Below are positions 22,828-34,860 of a DNA stretch of 64,000 nucleotides, piece by piece. How positions within the stretch are numbered: position 1 is the stretch's first letter; each line of letters starts with the position of its first letter. Below the pieces are notes generated by a model. That model was not told the DNA's origin, made no database searches, and was given only the letters and a program-made list of their open reading frames with translations. Both the position numbers and the translations under genes were made by a program. The stretch lies in assembly GCA_006176705.1 (NCBI GenBank), contig QRFJ01003044.1, forward strand, positions 62,001 through 126,000, written 5' to 3'. The stretch comes from Cocos nucifera (Eukaryota; Streptophyta; Magnoliopsida; Arecales; Arecaceae).

Positions 22828-24022
22828 AACCCTAACATATGGTTCAAAAATAATATTATTTTATTATTTTATTATTTAATATATTTATTTTTTTATTTTT
22901 TATTTTTTATTATTATATTTATTTTATTTTATTTTATTTTTATTTTTTGGAAGAGAAGAGAAGGAGAAGAACGAGAGAAAAGAGTTCTAAAGAAGATGAC
23001 CTAAGGAGTCCTAAAGTTAAGAAGAGAGAAAAGAATTAATTGCAATTAGGTTTGATGTTTAGTTAGCAATTAAGTTGGGCAATCAATTCTGACTAAGTGT
23101 TGTTCTAAATCTAGATAGCTCCTAACTGCTAAGATTACCTTCAAGCCCTCCAAGTATAAGATTGGTCATTCAACTGACCAAATAAGTGTAAGATTAGTAA
23201 GAGTCCCCTCATTGCTTTTCTTAGACACCAATTGAATTGGTCAAATAAGCTAACAGAATCAATTAAGTAACCACATTCTTTCAGAACATGATCCCTAAAT
23301 CACTTGCCTTAGACATTAGTCAAACTAACTAATCCTAATTCAGTCCAACTCTTAGGATTTCTTATCTTAGTGAGCTCGAGTTCCTAGGGCCGATGTCTAA
23401 TTAATTTTAAGTTAAAGACTTAAGTCAATGAGAGATGCTGGTTAGTTGTTTGTGGGCTAAGAAAGGATGATCAAATTTCTATCTTATCTTAACTAATGGG
23501 TTATGCCCTTAAATTGATTTAGGATGAATACGCACAATCAATTTCAAACTAGAGGTTCTATGCAATTAAATTAGATACATGAAACTAATTGAACATGAGA
23601 TTCTTACCTTATCTCCAGCGATCTCCAAAAAAACTAATAAAAATAAATAATAATAAAAAATAAATCTAATATGATGGATGCTCTAAGCAATTAGAATTTC
23701 TATTCTTGTTATGAAGTTTTTATTAAATTTAAGTGGATATTTTTTAAATTAATTTGAAAATAAAGCAACTAATACGAAAAAGAAAATAGGTCTAGGGTTT
23801 GGATTGATCTCACCAAAAAAGATTGGAAGCTTTCTTCCTCATCTTAAGTTTTTTTAATTTTTATTTCTTTTATTTTTTTATAAAATAAACAAGAAAAGCT
23901 AGTAAAAAATATTTATAAAAAATTAAAAAGATCAAAAATTTTATTTATAATTTATTTATAAAAAATTAAAGAGATCAAAAATTTTAATGCTTGTGCCTTT
24001 TCCAGCAATGGCACAAAAAACT
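22828..24022 (-). other. Gypsy A leader and primer site
   Basis: Untranslated leader without coding domain. It shares long similarity with the Gypsy B interior (about 40580-41570), e.g. CTAAGGAGTCCTAAA at about 23010 and 40760. A tRNA-Asp-like primer site lies at 23996-24014 (element strand GTGCCATTGCTGGAAAAGG, against the consensus GGCGCCGTTGCCGGGGA). A/T homopolymer-rich text occupies 22845-22945. Confidence 0.65.
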
Positions 24023-25424
24023 TATAGATCATGATATCGTTAAGAAACTATATTTATCAGTTTAAATATCTAATGTCTTAAATAATTAAAATTATATAGA
24101 GAATAATGAGTCCAGGTCGAATCCATGGAGAAGGTAGTGCTTTGATTTGAAGTCTTTGATTTTTATAAAAAGAAAAAGAAAAATTTTTAAAATAAAATTA
24201 AAATAAAAAAATAGAAATTAAAATTATAATAAAATAATTTTGGTACTAAGATCTACTACCTAGATCTTAGCTTCTACTTACAATAAAAAATAAATAAATT
24301 TGTAATAAAAATAAAGAGCATGAGTTTAAAGAGTATGAAAATAAATTTTATATTAATTAAAATTAAAATTTAAAACTTAAATACAAAAATTTAAAGAAGC
24401 AGAAAAGTAAATAAAAACTATAATAAAGGATTGAAGTCAATTGGCGCAGCCTTATCCGGAAGATGGTTGATGATCTCTCCTTCCATCAAACTCCATGGAG
24501 CATGCTGGACTTTCTCTTCTTCTTTCTCTTTGAATCTGATCTTGATCTTAGATTGATGTTGATGTGAAGATGGCGTAGGAGATAGCCCTTCTTCTCCGCT
24601 GCCTTCAACCCAAGCATAGCTTCCATCCTATACGTTACCTCACACAAATCAAAGATACCCTTCTTCTTTCGACTTGTATCCTTTAAATAAAGGTAGAGAG
24701 GCATCGATCAAGAATTAGGATTAAAACTCATGAAGAAGAGTGCCATCTGCTATTATAAAACCTTGAATCACCATAGGCCATTGGATCTTGATCAAATAGT
24801 CAAAAATTACCCAGAACATTGCTGTCTTTGGCTTAAAACAAGTCAAAATATATTTTACTATTAGATCTTGCTTAGGGAAGCTTCTAGGCTGTCGGATGGA
24901 GCACAGGAGAAGTTGAGAGTCCTAAATCAAATCAAAAGCCCTTTCAATCATTGGATCTTGTTGATGGGAGCTCAGCACCAATGGATTATGCAAAATCAAC
25001 ACCGCTCGCCTATGAACCACCATGAACCATCCTCACTAAAGACCCCACCCAATGCTCGCCGTACCAGCTAAAAAGTCAAAAATGCCCCCAAAAGCTGCAT
25101 GAGTTTTTTGTGGACCCTTTAAGGGTCCATGCCTTCCACATCAGCCATCGGTCCACCATGGATCCATGGTTTTTTAATATCAGGGTGATGTCATGGTGAG
25201 GCGCACTAGCTAATATATATATATTCTTTTTTTCTTTAAATCTTTATATCGGATTCGTTTTAAATCTAATTTGCTCCAAATTTTTTTATTTTAATAAAAT
25301 ATTTTAGCTCTTTTTATTAGCAATTATCTTTTCTATAAAAAATAAATAAAAATATTAATTTTTAAAAATAAAAAAATTAATTTATAAATTAATATTTTTA
25401 TTGGTGTATTTATGATAATTATCA
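24023..25424 (-). repeat. Gypsy A 5' LTR
   Basis: On the element strand it starts TGATAATTATCATAAATA (complement of the plus-strand end at 25424), the same opening as both Gypsy B LTRs. It ends next to the primer site; the terminal CA has decayed to TA. Small ORFs within (24486-24704 minus, 24868-25071 plus) correspond to non-coding LTR sequence in the relatives. Confidence 0.75.
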
Positions 25425-26870
25425 AAGTTCAATAGGGTGCAAGTAGATCTTCAAGAAGAAGATCAGAGCAAATGGCCAAATTGAAATCTATAAGACTAGA
25501 TTGATGGCAAAAAGTTTTAAACAAAAATAAGGAATTGATTATGATGAAACTTTTTTGCTAGTGGCTATGCTAAAATCTATATGGATTTACTTGCTATTGC
25601 AGCATACCATGATTATGAAATCTGGTAGATAGATGTCAAGATCACTTTCATTAATGGTAACCTTAAAGGAATATGTCTATATGACTCAACCAGAAGGTTT
25701 TATTTTCAGTGGGAGGCCAAATCAAGTACGTAAGCTTAAAAGATTTATTTATAAATTAAAGCAGGCTTCGAGGAGTTGGAACATCCAATTTGGTAAGACA
25801 GTAAAAAAGTTTGGCTTTAGAAAAAATATGGATGAACTATGTGTATATAAGAAGGCTAGTGGAAGTGCTATAGTCTTCTTGGTTTTGCATGTTGATGACA
25901 TACTACTTATTGAGAATGATATCCTAATGCTCCAATCAATCAAAACTTAGCTATTAAATAAGTTTTTTATGAAAGATTTGATGAAGCATCCTATATACTT
26001 GAAATAAATATCTATATAGATAGATCTAATAGAATACTAGGCTTGTCTCAATCTAGATACATTAACTTAGTGTTGAAGAGATTCAACATGGATGGAAGTA
26101 AAAGAGGTTACTTGCCCATAAATCAAGACATACATTTCTCTAAAAAGATATCTTCTAAGACATTAGAAGAAAGAGAAAGAATGAATTCTATTTCTTATAC
26201 TTTGATAATAGGATTTATTATATATGCCATGTTATGTACTAGACCTAATGTGGCCTATGCATTAGGCATAGTCAGCAGATATCAGGCTGATCCAGAAGAG
26301 GATCATTAAAAAGCTGTGAAAAATATTCTTAAGTATTTGAGAAAAATTAAAGATATTTTCTAATATTTAGACGGTCAAAGTTGAAACTACAAGGTTATAT
26401 TGATTTTAATTTTTAATCAAATCTAGATGATAGTAAGTCAATAGTAGGATTTTTGTTTATCTTAAATGATAGAGCAGTAAGTTGAAAAAAATTTAAAATA
26501 GCAGACTGTAGCTGACTCAACCATAGAGGTAGAATACATTGCTGCTAGTGAAGCTGCCAAAAAAGCTATCTAGATGAAAAAATTCATTGGTGATCAGGAT
26601 GTATTTTCTGAGATGGAATAACCAGTACCACTCTATTGTGATAATACTGGTGCGGTGATCCAAGCTAAGGAACCAAGGTCTCATTATGGATTAAAGCACA
26701 TTCTCAGATGGTTTCATCTTGTTCAAAAGATTGTCAAGAGACAGGATATTGTATTAGAATGAGTCAATACTAGGAGTAATATAGCAAACCCATTCACTAA
26801 GACCTTACCATAGCAATTGTTTGATCGCTATCTCGATTGTATGAGTTTAAGATATCAAGGTAATTAACCT
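25425..26870 (+). pseudogene. Copia-3 reverse transcriptase and RNase H fragment
   Basis: The frame begins abruptly inside RT at SSIGCK, then TAG for Trp, then IFKKKIRANGQIEIYKTRL, exactly where the Gypsy A LTR ends, so the upstream half was displaced by that insertion. Further blocks: EYVYMTQPEGF and FIYKLKQASRSWN (25633-25950) with the active site box FLVLHVDDILL, where YVDD reads HVDD; SRYINLVLKRFNMDGSKRGY (26043-26309); and RNase H pieces EAEYIAASEAAKKAI-like near 26530, YCDNTGAVIQAKEPRSH-like near 26640, and FDRYLDCMSLRYQ near 26840. It carries several stops and frameshifts. It belongs to a copia lineage different from Copia-1/2. Confidence 0.85.
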
Positions 26871-27244
26871 TAGTATAAGTAAAAAATTGAAAGAATAAGT
26901 ACCCTACAAGCTAATCACATGGATGATGTAATGAAACTTTTCTGCATATTTAATAATATCTATTTTGATATTAATAAAACTAGTCAAAGACATATGGCAT
27001 ATAATTATTAAAATTTTTTAATAATAAATATTTATAATAAATATTTTTTAACTTTTTAATATTTTATTTTATTATATTTATTTATTATATATATATTATA
27101 TTTTTTATTATTTTATAAAATAATATTTTATTATTTTATAAAATAATATTTTATTATTATTATTTTTTCTTTCTTTCTGCTCTTATATCTTCTTCATGTC
27201 CGTCGATGCCATCCCACCCTGCTGCCACCCTACCATGGCTTTTC
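26871..27244. other. Copia-3 3' tail and AT-rich spacer
   Basis: After the RNase H stop the text is AT-rich, with repeats of ATAATATTTTATTATTTTATA at 27110-27160, followed by a small GC-rich patch (27190-27240, CCCACCCTGCTGCCACCC). No gene is seen. Confidence 0.4.
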
Positions 27245-28270
27245 TTCTATTTCGACAAACATTTATAAAAAAATAAGATTTTAGTGACCAAAAAATTGAT
27301 TGCTAAAAACTAAAAATCGATCGCTAATATTATTAGCGAACGATTTTGTGATCAAATTAGCGATAAAAAAATTAAAAAAATAACATAAATTTTATTTTTT
27401 AAAATTAGTTGCAAAATTGATCGTAAAATCGATTGCTAAAATCATTCACAAAATCAATCTCTAAACTTATTAAAATATTTTTCATTAAAAAATTGATCAT
27501 AAAATCAATCACTAATTATTTTTTAAATTTTTTATTAACAAATTGATCAATAATTATTTTTAATTTTTTAGTTAATATATCAATCATAAAATTGATTGCT
27601 ATTTATTTTTAATTTTTTATTAATAAAATCAATCATAAAATTGATTGCTAATTATTTTTAATTTTTTAATTAATATATTAAAAAAAAATTGATTGCTAAT
27701 TTTGTTAAAATATTTTTTATTAATAAAATCAGTCATAAAATTGATCACTAATTATTTTTAAATTTTTTAATTAAAAAATTTATCATAAAATCAATCGCTA
27801 TTTATTTTTAAATTTTTTATTGATAAAATCAATCATAAAATTGATTGCTAATTATTTTTAATTTTTTAGTTAATATATTGGTCATGAAATCAATTATTGA
27901 TTTTGTTAAAATATTATTTATTAATAAAATTGGTCAAAAAATTGATTGCTAATTATTTTTTAGTTTTGTATTAAAAAATTGATTGTAAAATTGGTCCCTA
28001 TTTAGTTTTAAATTTTTTATTAATATAATCGATCAAAAAATTGATTGCTAATTATTTTTATTTTTTAAATTATTTTTAAATTTTTAAATTAAAAAATTAA
28101 TCATAAAATTGATTGCTATGTATTTTTTATAATATTTAAATTTTTAAAATTGATTACAAAATTGATCTCTAATTTTTATTTTTATATTTTTTTTTATTTT
28201 TTATATATTTTTTTTATAAAATAATAAAATATTAATATTTTTTAAATAAATTTTTTAATATTTTATTTAT
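27245..28270. repeat. AT-rich subterminal-type repeat field (TTGATTGCTAATTATTTTTA units)
   Basis: At least ten degenerate units in both orientations combine AAAATTGATTGCTAATTATTTTTAA and its near inverse AAAATCAATCATAAAATTGAT, spaced roughly 60-75 bp. The opening part (27280-27370) has GATCGCTAAT...ATTAGCGA. The arrangement resembles CACTA subterminal regions, but I found no terminal repeat. It ends where a GC-rich minisatellite starts. Confidence 0.6.
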
Positions 28271-28279
28271 TTTTTTTAC

Positions 28280-28975
28280 TGTCCTCCCACGTGCCTTCAG
28301 TGGTTGACTCCATCGCCGCCATCACCCACCCGTGTCGTGGCACTCTGATCCCCCACACCCCAACCCCCCATGTTGCCCCTTGGCCACCCGTAATGCCCGC
28401 TAGCCACCAACCACCTGTGCTGCCCCCTAGCCACCCACACTACCCCATAATTGCCCACGCTGCCCCCCGGCCAACCGCACCACCCCTCGGCCACTGCTCC
28501 ATGCCTTTGACATTGCACCCCCTCGATCGCTGCTCCACACCTTTAGCATCGCACGTTGTTCTCCGATTGCTCATGCCACCCTCGTTCCCCCGACGACCAC
28601 CCGTACCGCTCCCCGATCGCTACTCCATGCCTCAAGCACCCCCTCGATCGCTACTCCGTGCCTCCGGCATGGCACCCCATCGATTGTTGCTCCGCGCCTT
28701 CGGCACTGCACCCCCCGGCCACTGCTTCGTGCCTCTGGCACCGCACCCCCTGGCCGCTGCTTCGCGCTTTCGGCACCATACCCCACTCCCCTGATAGTCT
28801 GTGCCACCCCTGTTCCCCCGACGGTGGAGATCGGTGGTAGGTGGCGGTAAGGAGAGGGAGAAGGGGGCCCGTCATGGACGGGCTGGCAAGGGGAGGCCGG
28901 AGGGGGGGCGTCGTAGGTCAAGGAGGGGAGGGGGGCCGTCTCAGGCTAAGGCGGAGAGAGGCGTCATCTTTTTTT
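28280..28975. repeat. GC-rich island with degenerate minisatellite
   Basis: An abrupt switch from AT-rich to about two-thirds C+G on the plus strand. Phrases such as CGATCGCTACTCCATGCC, CGATCGCTACTCCGTGCCTC, CGGCCACTGCTTCGTGCC and TGGCCGCTGCTTCGCGC recur about every 50-60 bp from about 28480 to 28780, each followed by a GGCAYYGCACCCC-like phrase. The composition leaves open frames on both strands: 28291-28794 plus (167 aa, Pro/His/Ala-rich), 28556-28840 plus, 28571-28921 minus. None has a known domain. 28820-28960 turns G-rich and ends in a T run at 28970-28982. Confidence 0.7.
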
Positions 28976-29091
28976 TTTTTTTCTACTAGGTTTGGGTTGG
29001 CACAACAAAGGAAGATGAGTTTTGATTCCACGTGGCACAACAAAGGAAGCTAAGTTAGCAATACCAGGATACTCCTCCACGAAGTATTGTT

Positions 29092-29116
29092 ACACACACA
29101 CACACATATATATATA
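29092..29116. repeat. (CA)n(TA)n microsatellite
   Basis: About seven CA followed by about six TA dinucleotides, at the left edge of the LTR-like block. Confidence 0.9.
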
Positions 29117-30764
29117 CAGTTTTAGGGGACATGAATGGTTCATGCCTCTGAGATCTAAAAATTCTAAAATCCTAATCTTAAATGTTCCTGATCATAGAAA
29201 TTTTAAGTTGGGGATCAATATTCTAGATTGACTGGCATATCCTATGTATGCTCGATGGAGAGGGTGGCGGATCTCACAGGCCACTTATGTGGGGACATTA
29301 ATATAAGGATGTGGGTGCTTATCGAGGAATAAGTTCATTGAATTGACTCATTAAAGAGAACATCTGATGAAAGCTTACTTATATGTCAAAAGATGGTTCG
29401 CTAAATAGAAGTTGTGCAAGTGATCCTTAGACCTAAGATCACCATGGAATCTTGTGCACATAAACTCATATTTTTGGTTCATACTCAATCATGACATTAA
29501 GTCATGAATGAGATATTTTGGATATGGTCAACTATGTATGAAGATTGTGAATAGGTTAACAAGAAATTGATCACTTCTAGTAAGAGGAGATGACATCCCA
29601 TGTATTCTCATCTATGGATAGCAGAATAAAAATTAGATAGGGCATCTAATGCTTTATTAGAGTTATCACTAATTGATGGAGAATCAATATGAATATATAT
29701 TTAAGTTTGACATTTATCTATACTCATAAATATATTCGAGATGTAGGATGATCAAAGGATTGAATTGCATAGAAATTTGCCACTGGAGGATATATTTGGT
29801 ATTTTTATCAAATTTTATATCTTTTGGATAGTCATGATATATTACTAGACATCAATCTTGACTTGTAGATTTGACTGAATTAATTCAATCCTCAATTAGA
29901 AGATTTTTGTAATTGCTGAATTTGGATCGGCATGAATTGGACCCTAATCGATTAAAATCAAGTTTGATCGAATTAGATCATCATGCACCCAGACCTACTA
30001 CTGACTAGATATGGAACCCAATAGGTCACACACATTAAGAAATGGATTAAAAAATATTATTAGAGGCATTGAATCCTAATTGGATTATTAATTAGCATAC
30101 TAGTACATGTTAGCTAACCCAACTCCTAACCAGATTGATTTTGGTTCGAATCCTTGCTTTTTTGGCTAACCAATTTTGATTGGATTTGAGATTATGTTGA
30201 GCTAGAAGGGGTTGCCATCAGATGGCACCCTTAAGCCTTATCTGGATGCCTATAATGAAGAGTCCTAGGTGCCATAAACTCCTCATATTTGGCGCTTAAA
30301 ATATATGGTGCATGACATAAGGGGGCGTGCAGAAGGACTAAGACTCCTACTTTGGGTCTTTGACCAAGGAGGCACCCCCGAGACTCTCTCTCTGTCCCTC
30401 TTGCAGCCCACCTTCTTTGACCAGTCAAAAAGGTGTGGACTTTATCTCTTCTCTCATGAAGTAATGTGAAGCAATGCGTTGCTTGGATTTAAAAGTGGTG
30501 CCAAGACTCCTGCTTGAAGGGTCTTGTTTGGCACCACTTATCTAGTTTTCTCCCTTCTTTTCCCATGCTATGTTAGATAGACATCAAATTAACTCTAGTG
30601 GAAAGTCATATATACAACATTTCAAAGGCAAATAAATTCTCTGATGAATTTATGGCACCTTATTAGACTCCTTCTGCATCAAGGGATTTATTTGGTTCCT
30701 TGATATGTTTGATGGAGGGCTGATAAGTAGTGGAAAAGGATGCTATTGGTGCCTCCTCTTAGTC

Positions 30765-30773
30765 TATAAATAG
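30765..30773 (+). promoter_or_regulatory. TATA box (TATAAATAG) of LTR-like block
   Basis: The same nine bases as the core promoter of the Copia-1 and Copia-2 LTRs, here on the plus strand. Confidence 0.5.
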
Positions 30774-31300
30774 GATTCATATCCGAGGAGTCTAGGCATT
30801 TGGAGTCTGATCAGATTCTCTTCCTTCCTTTCTTTTAGACAAGGTGTTATTTAAGACAAGGAGTCTTTTTTTTAGATAAGGTCCTAATTAATTCAAAGAG
30901 TCTTATTTTAAGATAAGGGTTAGGAAGAAAATTTAGAAAGACTAAAGAGAGAATAAGAGAGAGAATAAAAAGAGAGAAAAAGAGAGAAGAAGATAGAAGA
31001 AGGCTAAGGAATTCCTGAATAAAATTTAGCAAGCAAGGATTCAAGAAGAGCCTTTCTTGAAGCAAATTTCTGTATGGATCACCATTGGAGGGTGAACATA
31101 TGGGCACCTTGTAGAATTTGATCATCACCAAATTAAATATTAAAGTGTATGCTTTCTTATCTTACTCCTTTATCTTACATGTGATTGAATATCATCAAGG
31201 TGAATCCTAAGATTAGGATTTGACTGATTGAAATTTTGAAATGAAATCACTTCGATCAAATCCTAAAATTTTAGAGTAGATATAATATATCATTTTATTG

Positions 31301-32159
31301 TACTTATAATGAATTTATAAACATCACTTTAACCATTTTTAATTAACTATTTTTTAATTTATATTTACCATTAATCATACAACCTATTTGTGAAAAATAG
31401 TAATGAATTAAATACTTTATTATATAATATAACCTACACAAACAACCAAAATTTACAACATCAAAATCAATATAATCAATGACCATTAAGTCAAAATAAT
31501 CCAAATATTCATTTATGACCAAATTTATAACAAAATACCACATTGATATAATAGAGTTTGCATTACAAAATCCAAAACAAAGTACCCATATATTGATATA
31601 ATAGAGTTGTGCATTACAAAACCCAATATCCATAGTTTACTTCATCACACACTACTGACAAAAAGCACTACTATAAATAGAATATTCCAATCAATCTTCA
31701 TCACCTGCAAAACAGCAAATCAGCTTGTTACTTATTTAAATATATACATGAAGTATATTCAACTTATTCTTCATTTGTATTGCAGCAATTGAGAATAAAA
31801 ATAATAAATTATTTATCACTCAAAAATAATGAAGTCACCTCTAAATGTAGTAAATCTTTAATCAGTAGCAAGGTAGCAGGATGTAGAGATTGTGGTTGAA
31901 CACTTGCATAGCCCAAACTATCAACATCAGAAATCTATAGTAGTTTTCAAAATTAATATTATCAATCAACATTCTTTACATATATATTATTATATATACT
32001 AACTAAAAAAATTATTCAACATACAAAGTGGTGTGACCATACCTATCCAATGTGTTCGACATTTAAACCAACAAGTTTGGCAACTAACTCCTTAAGTTGT
32101 GCCATTTCATTACTTAAGATTTTATAATTATCTATTAATATTTTTTTCTCCTCTTTTCT
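31301..32159 (-). other. 3' part of CACTA-2 and adjoining AT-rich DNA
   Basis: AT-rich, with a duplicated phrase TTGATATAATAGAGTT at about 31542 and 31593. Small minus ORFs (31343-31633) show no domain. Intron-like spacers with short exon-like pieces of the Ptta gene tail may lie at 31650-32090. Confidence 0.35.
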
Positions 32160-33960
32160 TACTCATGTTCCTTTATCGCATCAATATTTGCCTTTCTAAA
32201 TATTTTTGGGTAACTTTAAAACCCATTCCATGCACACGCCCATATTTCTTAGGTTCAATTGCTTGAGATAATATGTTCCCTTCCAAAGGTGCAAAACTCT
32301 CTAAAATTTGAGATGTTTTGCTGTTTACTTTATTTACAGCCATAAGATTCTCAACTCTCTCCTGCATAAAAAAAAAATAGAAAAGATTATATAAGTAATA
32401 TTATTTTATTTTTTTAAAAAATAAAATATATAATTATAGTAAACATATACAAGAGTGTAAGAGAATAAATTATAATAATAACTGCTACCTCACTAGTCAC
32501 AAGCTTTCCATCTTTATGTTTATGCCAATCCACATATAGCTTTGCTTTATCAGGATGCTTTTCTATCTTTTTAAGCTTTTATGTAATAAAAAGTAAAATT
32601 AATAACTTATTAACATATTAGAATATCAACGACTTCTTCTCAAAAAAAAAAAGAATATCAATAAACAAGAATAAGAACATGTTAAATAAAAAAGCTTGCA
32701 TATATCTTTTAAGTAATAATGCATACCTCCATTTCAGCTCTTCTAGCAAAAGATATGGTACTAGAAGTATATGGTATTTTTATCAGAGCTCGACCTTTTT
32801 TTTTTTTCTCAAATGTTACCTACAAATATATCCATAATTCAGAGTATTGATTAATCACAATATTAGATTCTTATATAATATTCTAAAAATTATCATATTA
32901 CTAGCCATTCTGGTGAATACCATTTATTAGCAAGTGCTACCCACTAATCAGGTCGGGTTCGAGGATCCATATTAGCCTTCAATTCAGCTAGAAACTTATA
33001 TTTAAAAAAAAACCTTCAATTCAGCTAGAAACTTATATTTAAAAAAAAATATCATAGTATAATATATATTTAAATTCTTTCAAGCAACGTCCAACTTGCT
33101 TAATAACCCATGACCTATCTGATGCCAAATTAAACTTTGACTGAAAACAAATCTAACTTGATTTAGGAACAGAAATCTAATAGAAAAAAATATAGAAAAT
33201 ATTTACAATACAAATCTAGTAATTTTGAATTAAATGATCCAAATTAAATATAGAAGACCTATAATAACTTAATTTCATAACTCTCCATATCTCATCTTTA
33301 TATTCCATAGAAACTTTCCTCCAATCATCAAATTCAAGTGGTGTTAAATTAAGATTTTTTACCACAGTACCATAAAAATATTCAAGTTTACCATTGTCAA
33401 CACACTAATTATAAATATTATATTATTCTAGCAACTCTTGCCCTTCATGTAAATTTCATATATCAACAAGTGTGGTAGGACCTCGAGTTTTACATGGCTT
33501 AATAGAAGTTGCTACAAGAAAAAATTTTAAAAATTAAAACATATTGTAAGACTTAATATAGGACCATAAAAGCATCAAAAAAATAATTAAATTAAAATAG
33601 AATAAAATATTAAAAATATATTTCTTACAAAATATTAATAGTACTTATGATCTATGTTGCAATTAGTATTCAATTTCATCTAATTATCACGTGAAGATGA
33701 AGCTGAATTCTCATTAGATAATTATGAATTGTTTTGAGCTTGCAAATGCTGTGAATTCTGATTTAGAGATCTTAAATTTCTTTGAGTATAGAGAACTCTC
33801 TCAGAAGTTTGGGATGAGGTAGGAGCTTGATGCTGAGATGGAAAAGTAGCTTGAATCTCTAATAAAGCACCAACATCTGTCCTTTTCTCTTTTTTGAGAC
33901 TGTGAAGAAGTAGTTGACTTTTTTCTTTGTTTTCTAATCCTTTTCAACATTATATAGCCT
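32160..33960 (-). pseudogene. CACTA-2 second gene, Ptta/En/Spm family
   Basis: Exons on the minus strand: a Ser/Gln-rich N-terminal part (33950-33690); GPTTLVDI (about 33480) to NGKLEYFYGTVVKNLNL (about 33390-33350) and WRKVSMEYKDEIWR (about 33310); an exon about 33130-33060 (FNLASDRSWVIKQ); LKANMDPRTRPD, stop, WVALANKWYSPEW (about 32980-32905); ALIKIPYTSSTISFARRAEM (about 32795-32735); KAKLYVDWHKHKDGKLVTSE (about 32550-32490); and QERVENLMAVNKVN...KKYGRVHGMGFKVT (32367-32200). The DMKAxTH..KDG and YGRVRGMG type motifs match the family. Stops are present in several exons. Confidence 0.75.
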
Positions 33961-34189
33961 AACTTTTTTTAAATTAAATTACTAATAATAATAAATAAAT
34001 AACTCAACAAATTACATAGCAGTATGCAATACAAATTATGCTAGTAAATAGATGATAAAAATAAAACTTAATATTAAACATTTAATATAATATGGATTAC
34101 CAAAGTATGGAAAATATTTTATAAAAGTACCAAAACATAAGAATGAGTACAAAAGAAAATTTTTAAACAAATTTTTTCATGAAAAAAGT

Positions 34190-34860
34190 ACTACAATTCC
34201 TCTTTAGATTTATAATCATCCCTTGATTTGTCTTCCATGCTAATAGACATGCCATCCATGTCATTCATAACCCAATTGACTTCTTCATTTTTTTGAGCAC
34301 ATTCTTTCATTATCTCATCATGATCTAAGCAAAGCTCGCTATTGGACTCAAATGATAGTTCATCACCCATTTCATATATGTCTTGAGGCTTTGTTCTAAT
34401 AACCACTTGGCATTTAGATTATACTAGATCTCGAATATAGAAAACTTACTGGACTTGTTATGCAAGTACAAGTGGCTCATAATTTAAGTTTACACCTATA
34501 TAGACTAATTTTGATAAATTCATAAGTGTGTATCCGAATGTATCTTTCTTCACTCCTTTTTCCTGCTACACATTTACCCAGTTACACTTGAATAACACAA
34601 ATTTAAATCTTTCAAAAAAATTCAATTAAATCATATCTTGTAATACCCTATAATAGACAACATCTTCATCCGAGTTTGATATTTTGGTTATGATAACAAC
34701 ACCACTATTTTGAGTTTTTCTCTTATCTTCTCTTTCTTTTGTATGAAATCTAATACCTTCAATGATATACCCAGTAAACCTTCTTGCCATCTTATTAGGA
34801 CCTTGAGCTAGCCATTTAATATGCTTAGTAACTCATGAAACTTTTAACTTAATCAGCCTC
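34190..34860 (-). pseudogene. CACTA-2 transposase, DUF4216 domain
   Basis: From right to left: IKWLAQGPNKMARRFTGYII (about 34820-34760), then IRFHTKEREDKRKTQNSGVV (about 34750-34690), YYRVLQDMI (about 34640), FVLFKCNWVNV (about 34590), FGYTLMNLSKL, EPLVLA, VFYIRDLV, and QVVIRTKPQDIYEMGDEL (34410-34350), then an acidic tail to 34191. DUF4216 follows DUF4218 in CACTA transposases; here it follows TNP2 with only a linker between. A few stops at Trp/Gln positions. Confidence 0.82.

Larger units (their letters stand above)
10440..25424 (-). mobile_element. Gypsy A: decayed Athila/Tat-like gypsy element, minus strand, split by Copia-1
   Basis: Reading right to left it has a 5' LTR (24023-25424), a tRNA-Asp-like primer site (23996-24014), a leader (22828-23995) and gag (about 12750 to 10560). 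A complete copia element (12836-22822) divides leader from gag. The leader is homologous to that of Gypsy B (40580-41570). Pol and the 3' LTR were not found; the left limit is where recognisable gag stops next to the foldback element. The right LTR end abuts a copia RT exactly at 25424/25425, so this element landed in that copia. Confidence 0.7.
29060..31300 (+). repeat. LTR-like block, plus orientation (possible solo LTR)
   Basis: No coding domain is found across about 2.2 kb, but the layout resembles the copia LTRs elsewhere in the window: an AT-rich U3, a lineage-style run of GGCGCTTAAA...GGGGGCGTGC near 30290-30340, a TATA box TATAAATAG at 30765-30773, then TTCTCTTCCTTCC and a purine-rich tract (30890-31010). 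LTR ends and target duplications were not identified. The open frames here (30231-30428, 30847-31131, both minus) have no domain and oppose the promoter direction. Confidence 0.45.

Noticed and set aside
28291..28794. 167-codon Pro/His/Ala-rich open frame as a host gene
   Set aside because: Explained by a GC-rich repeat that lacks A/T-rich stop codons; several overlapping frames on both strands are equally open and none has a known domain.
28571..28921. 116-codon minus-strand frame
   Set aside because: Antisense reading of the same GC-rich minisatellite.
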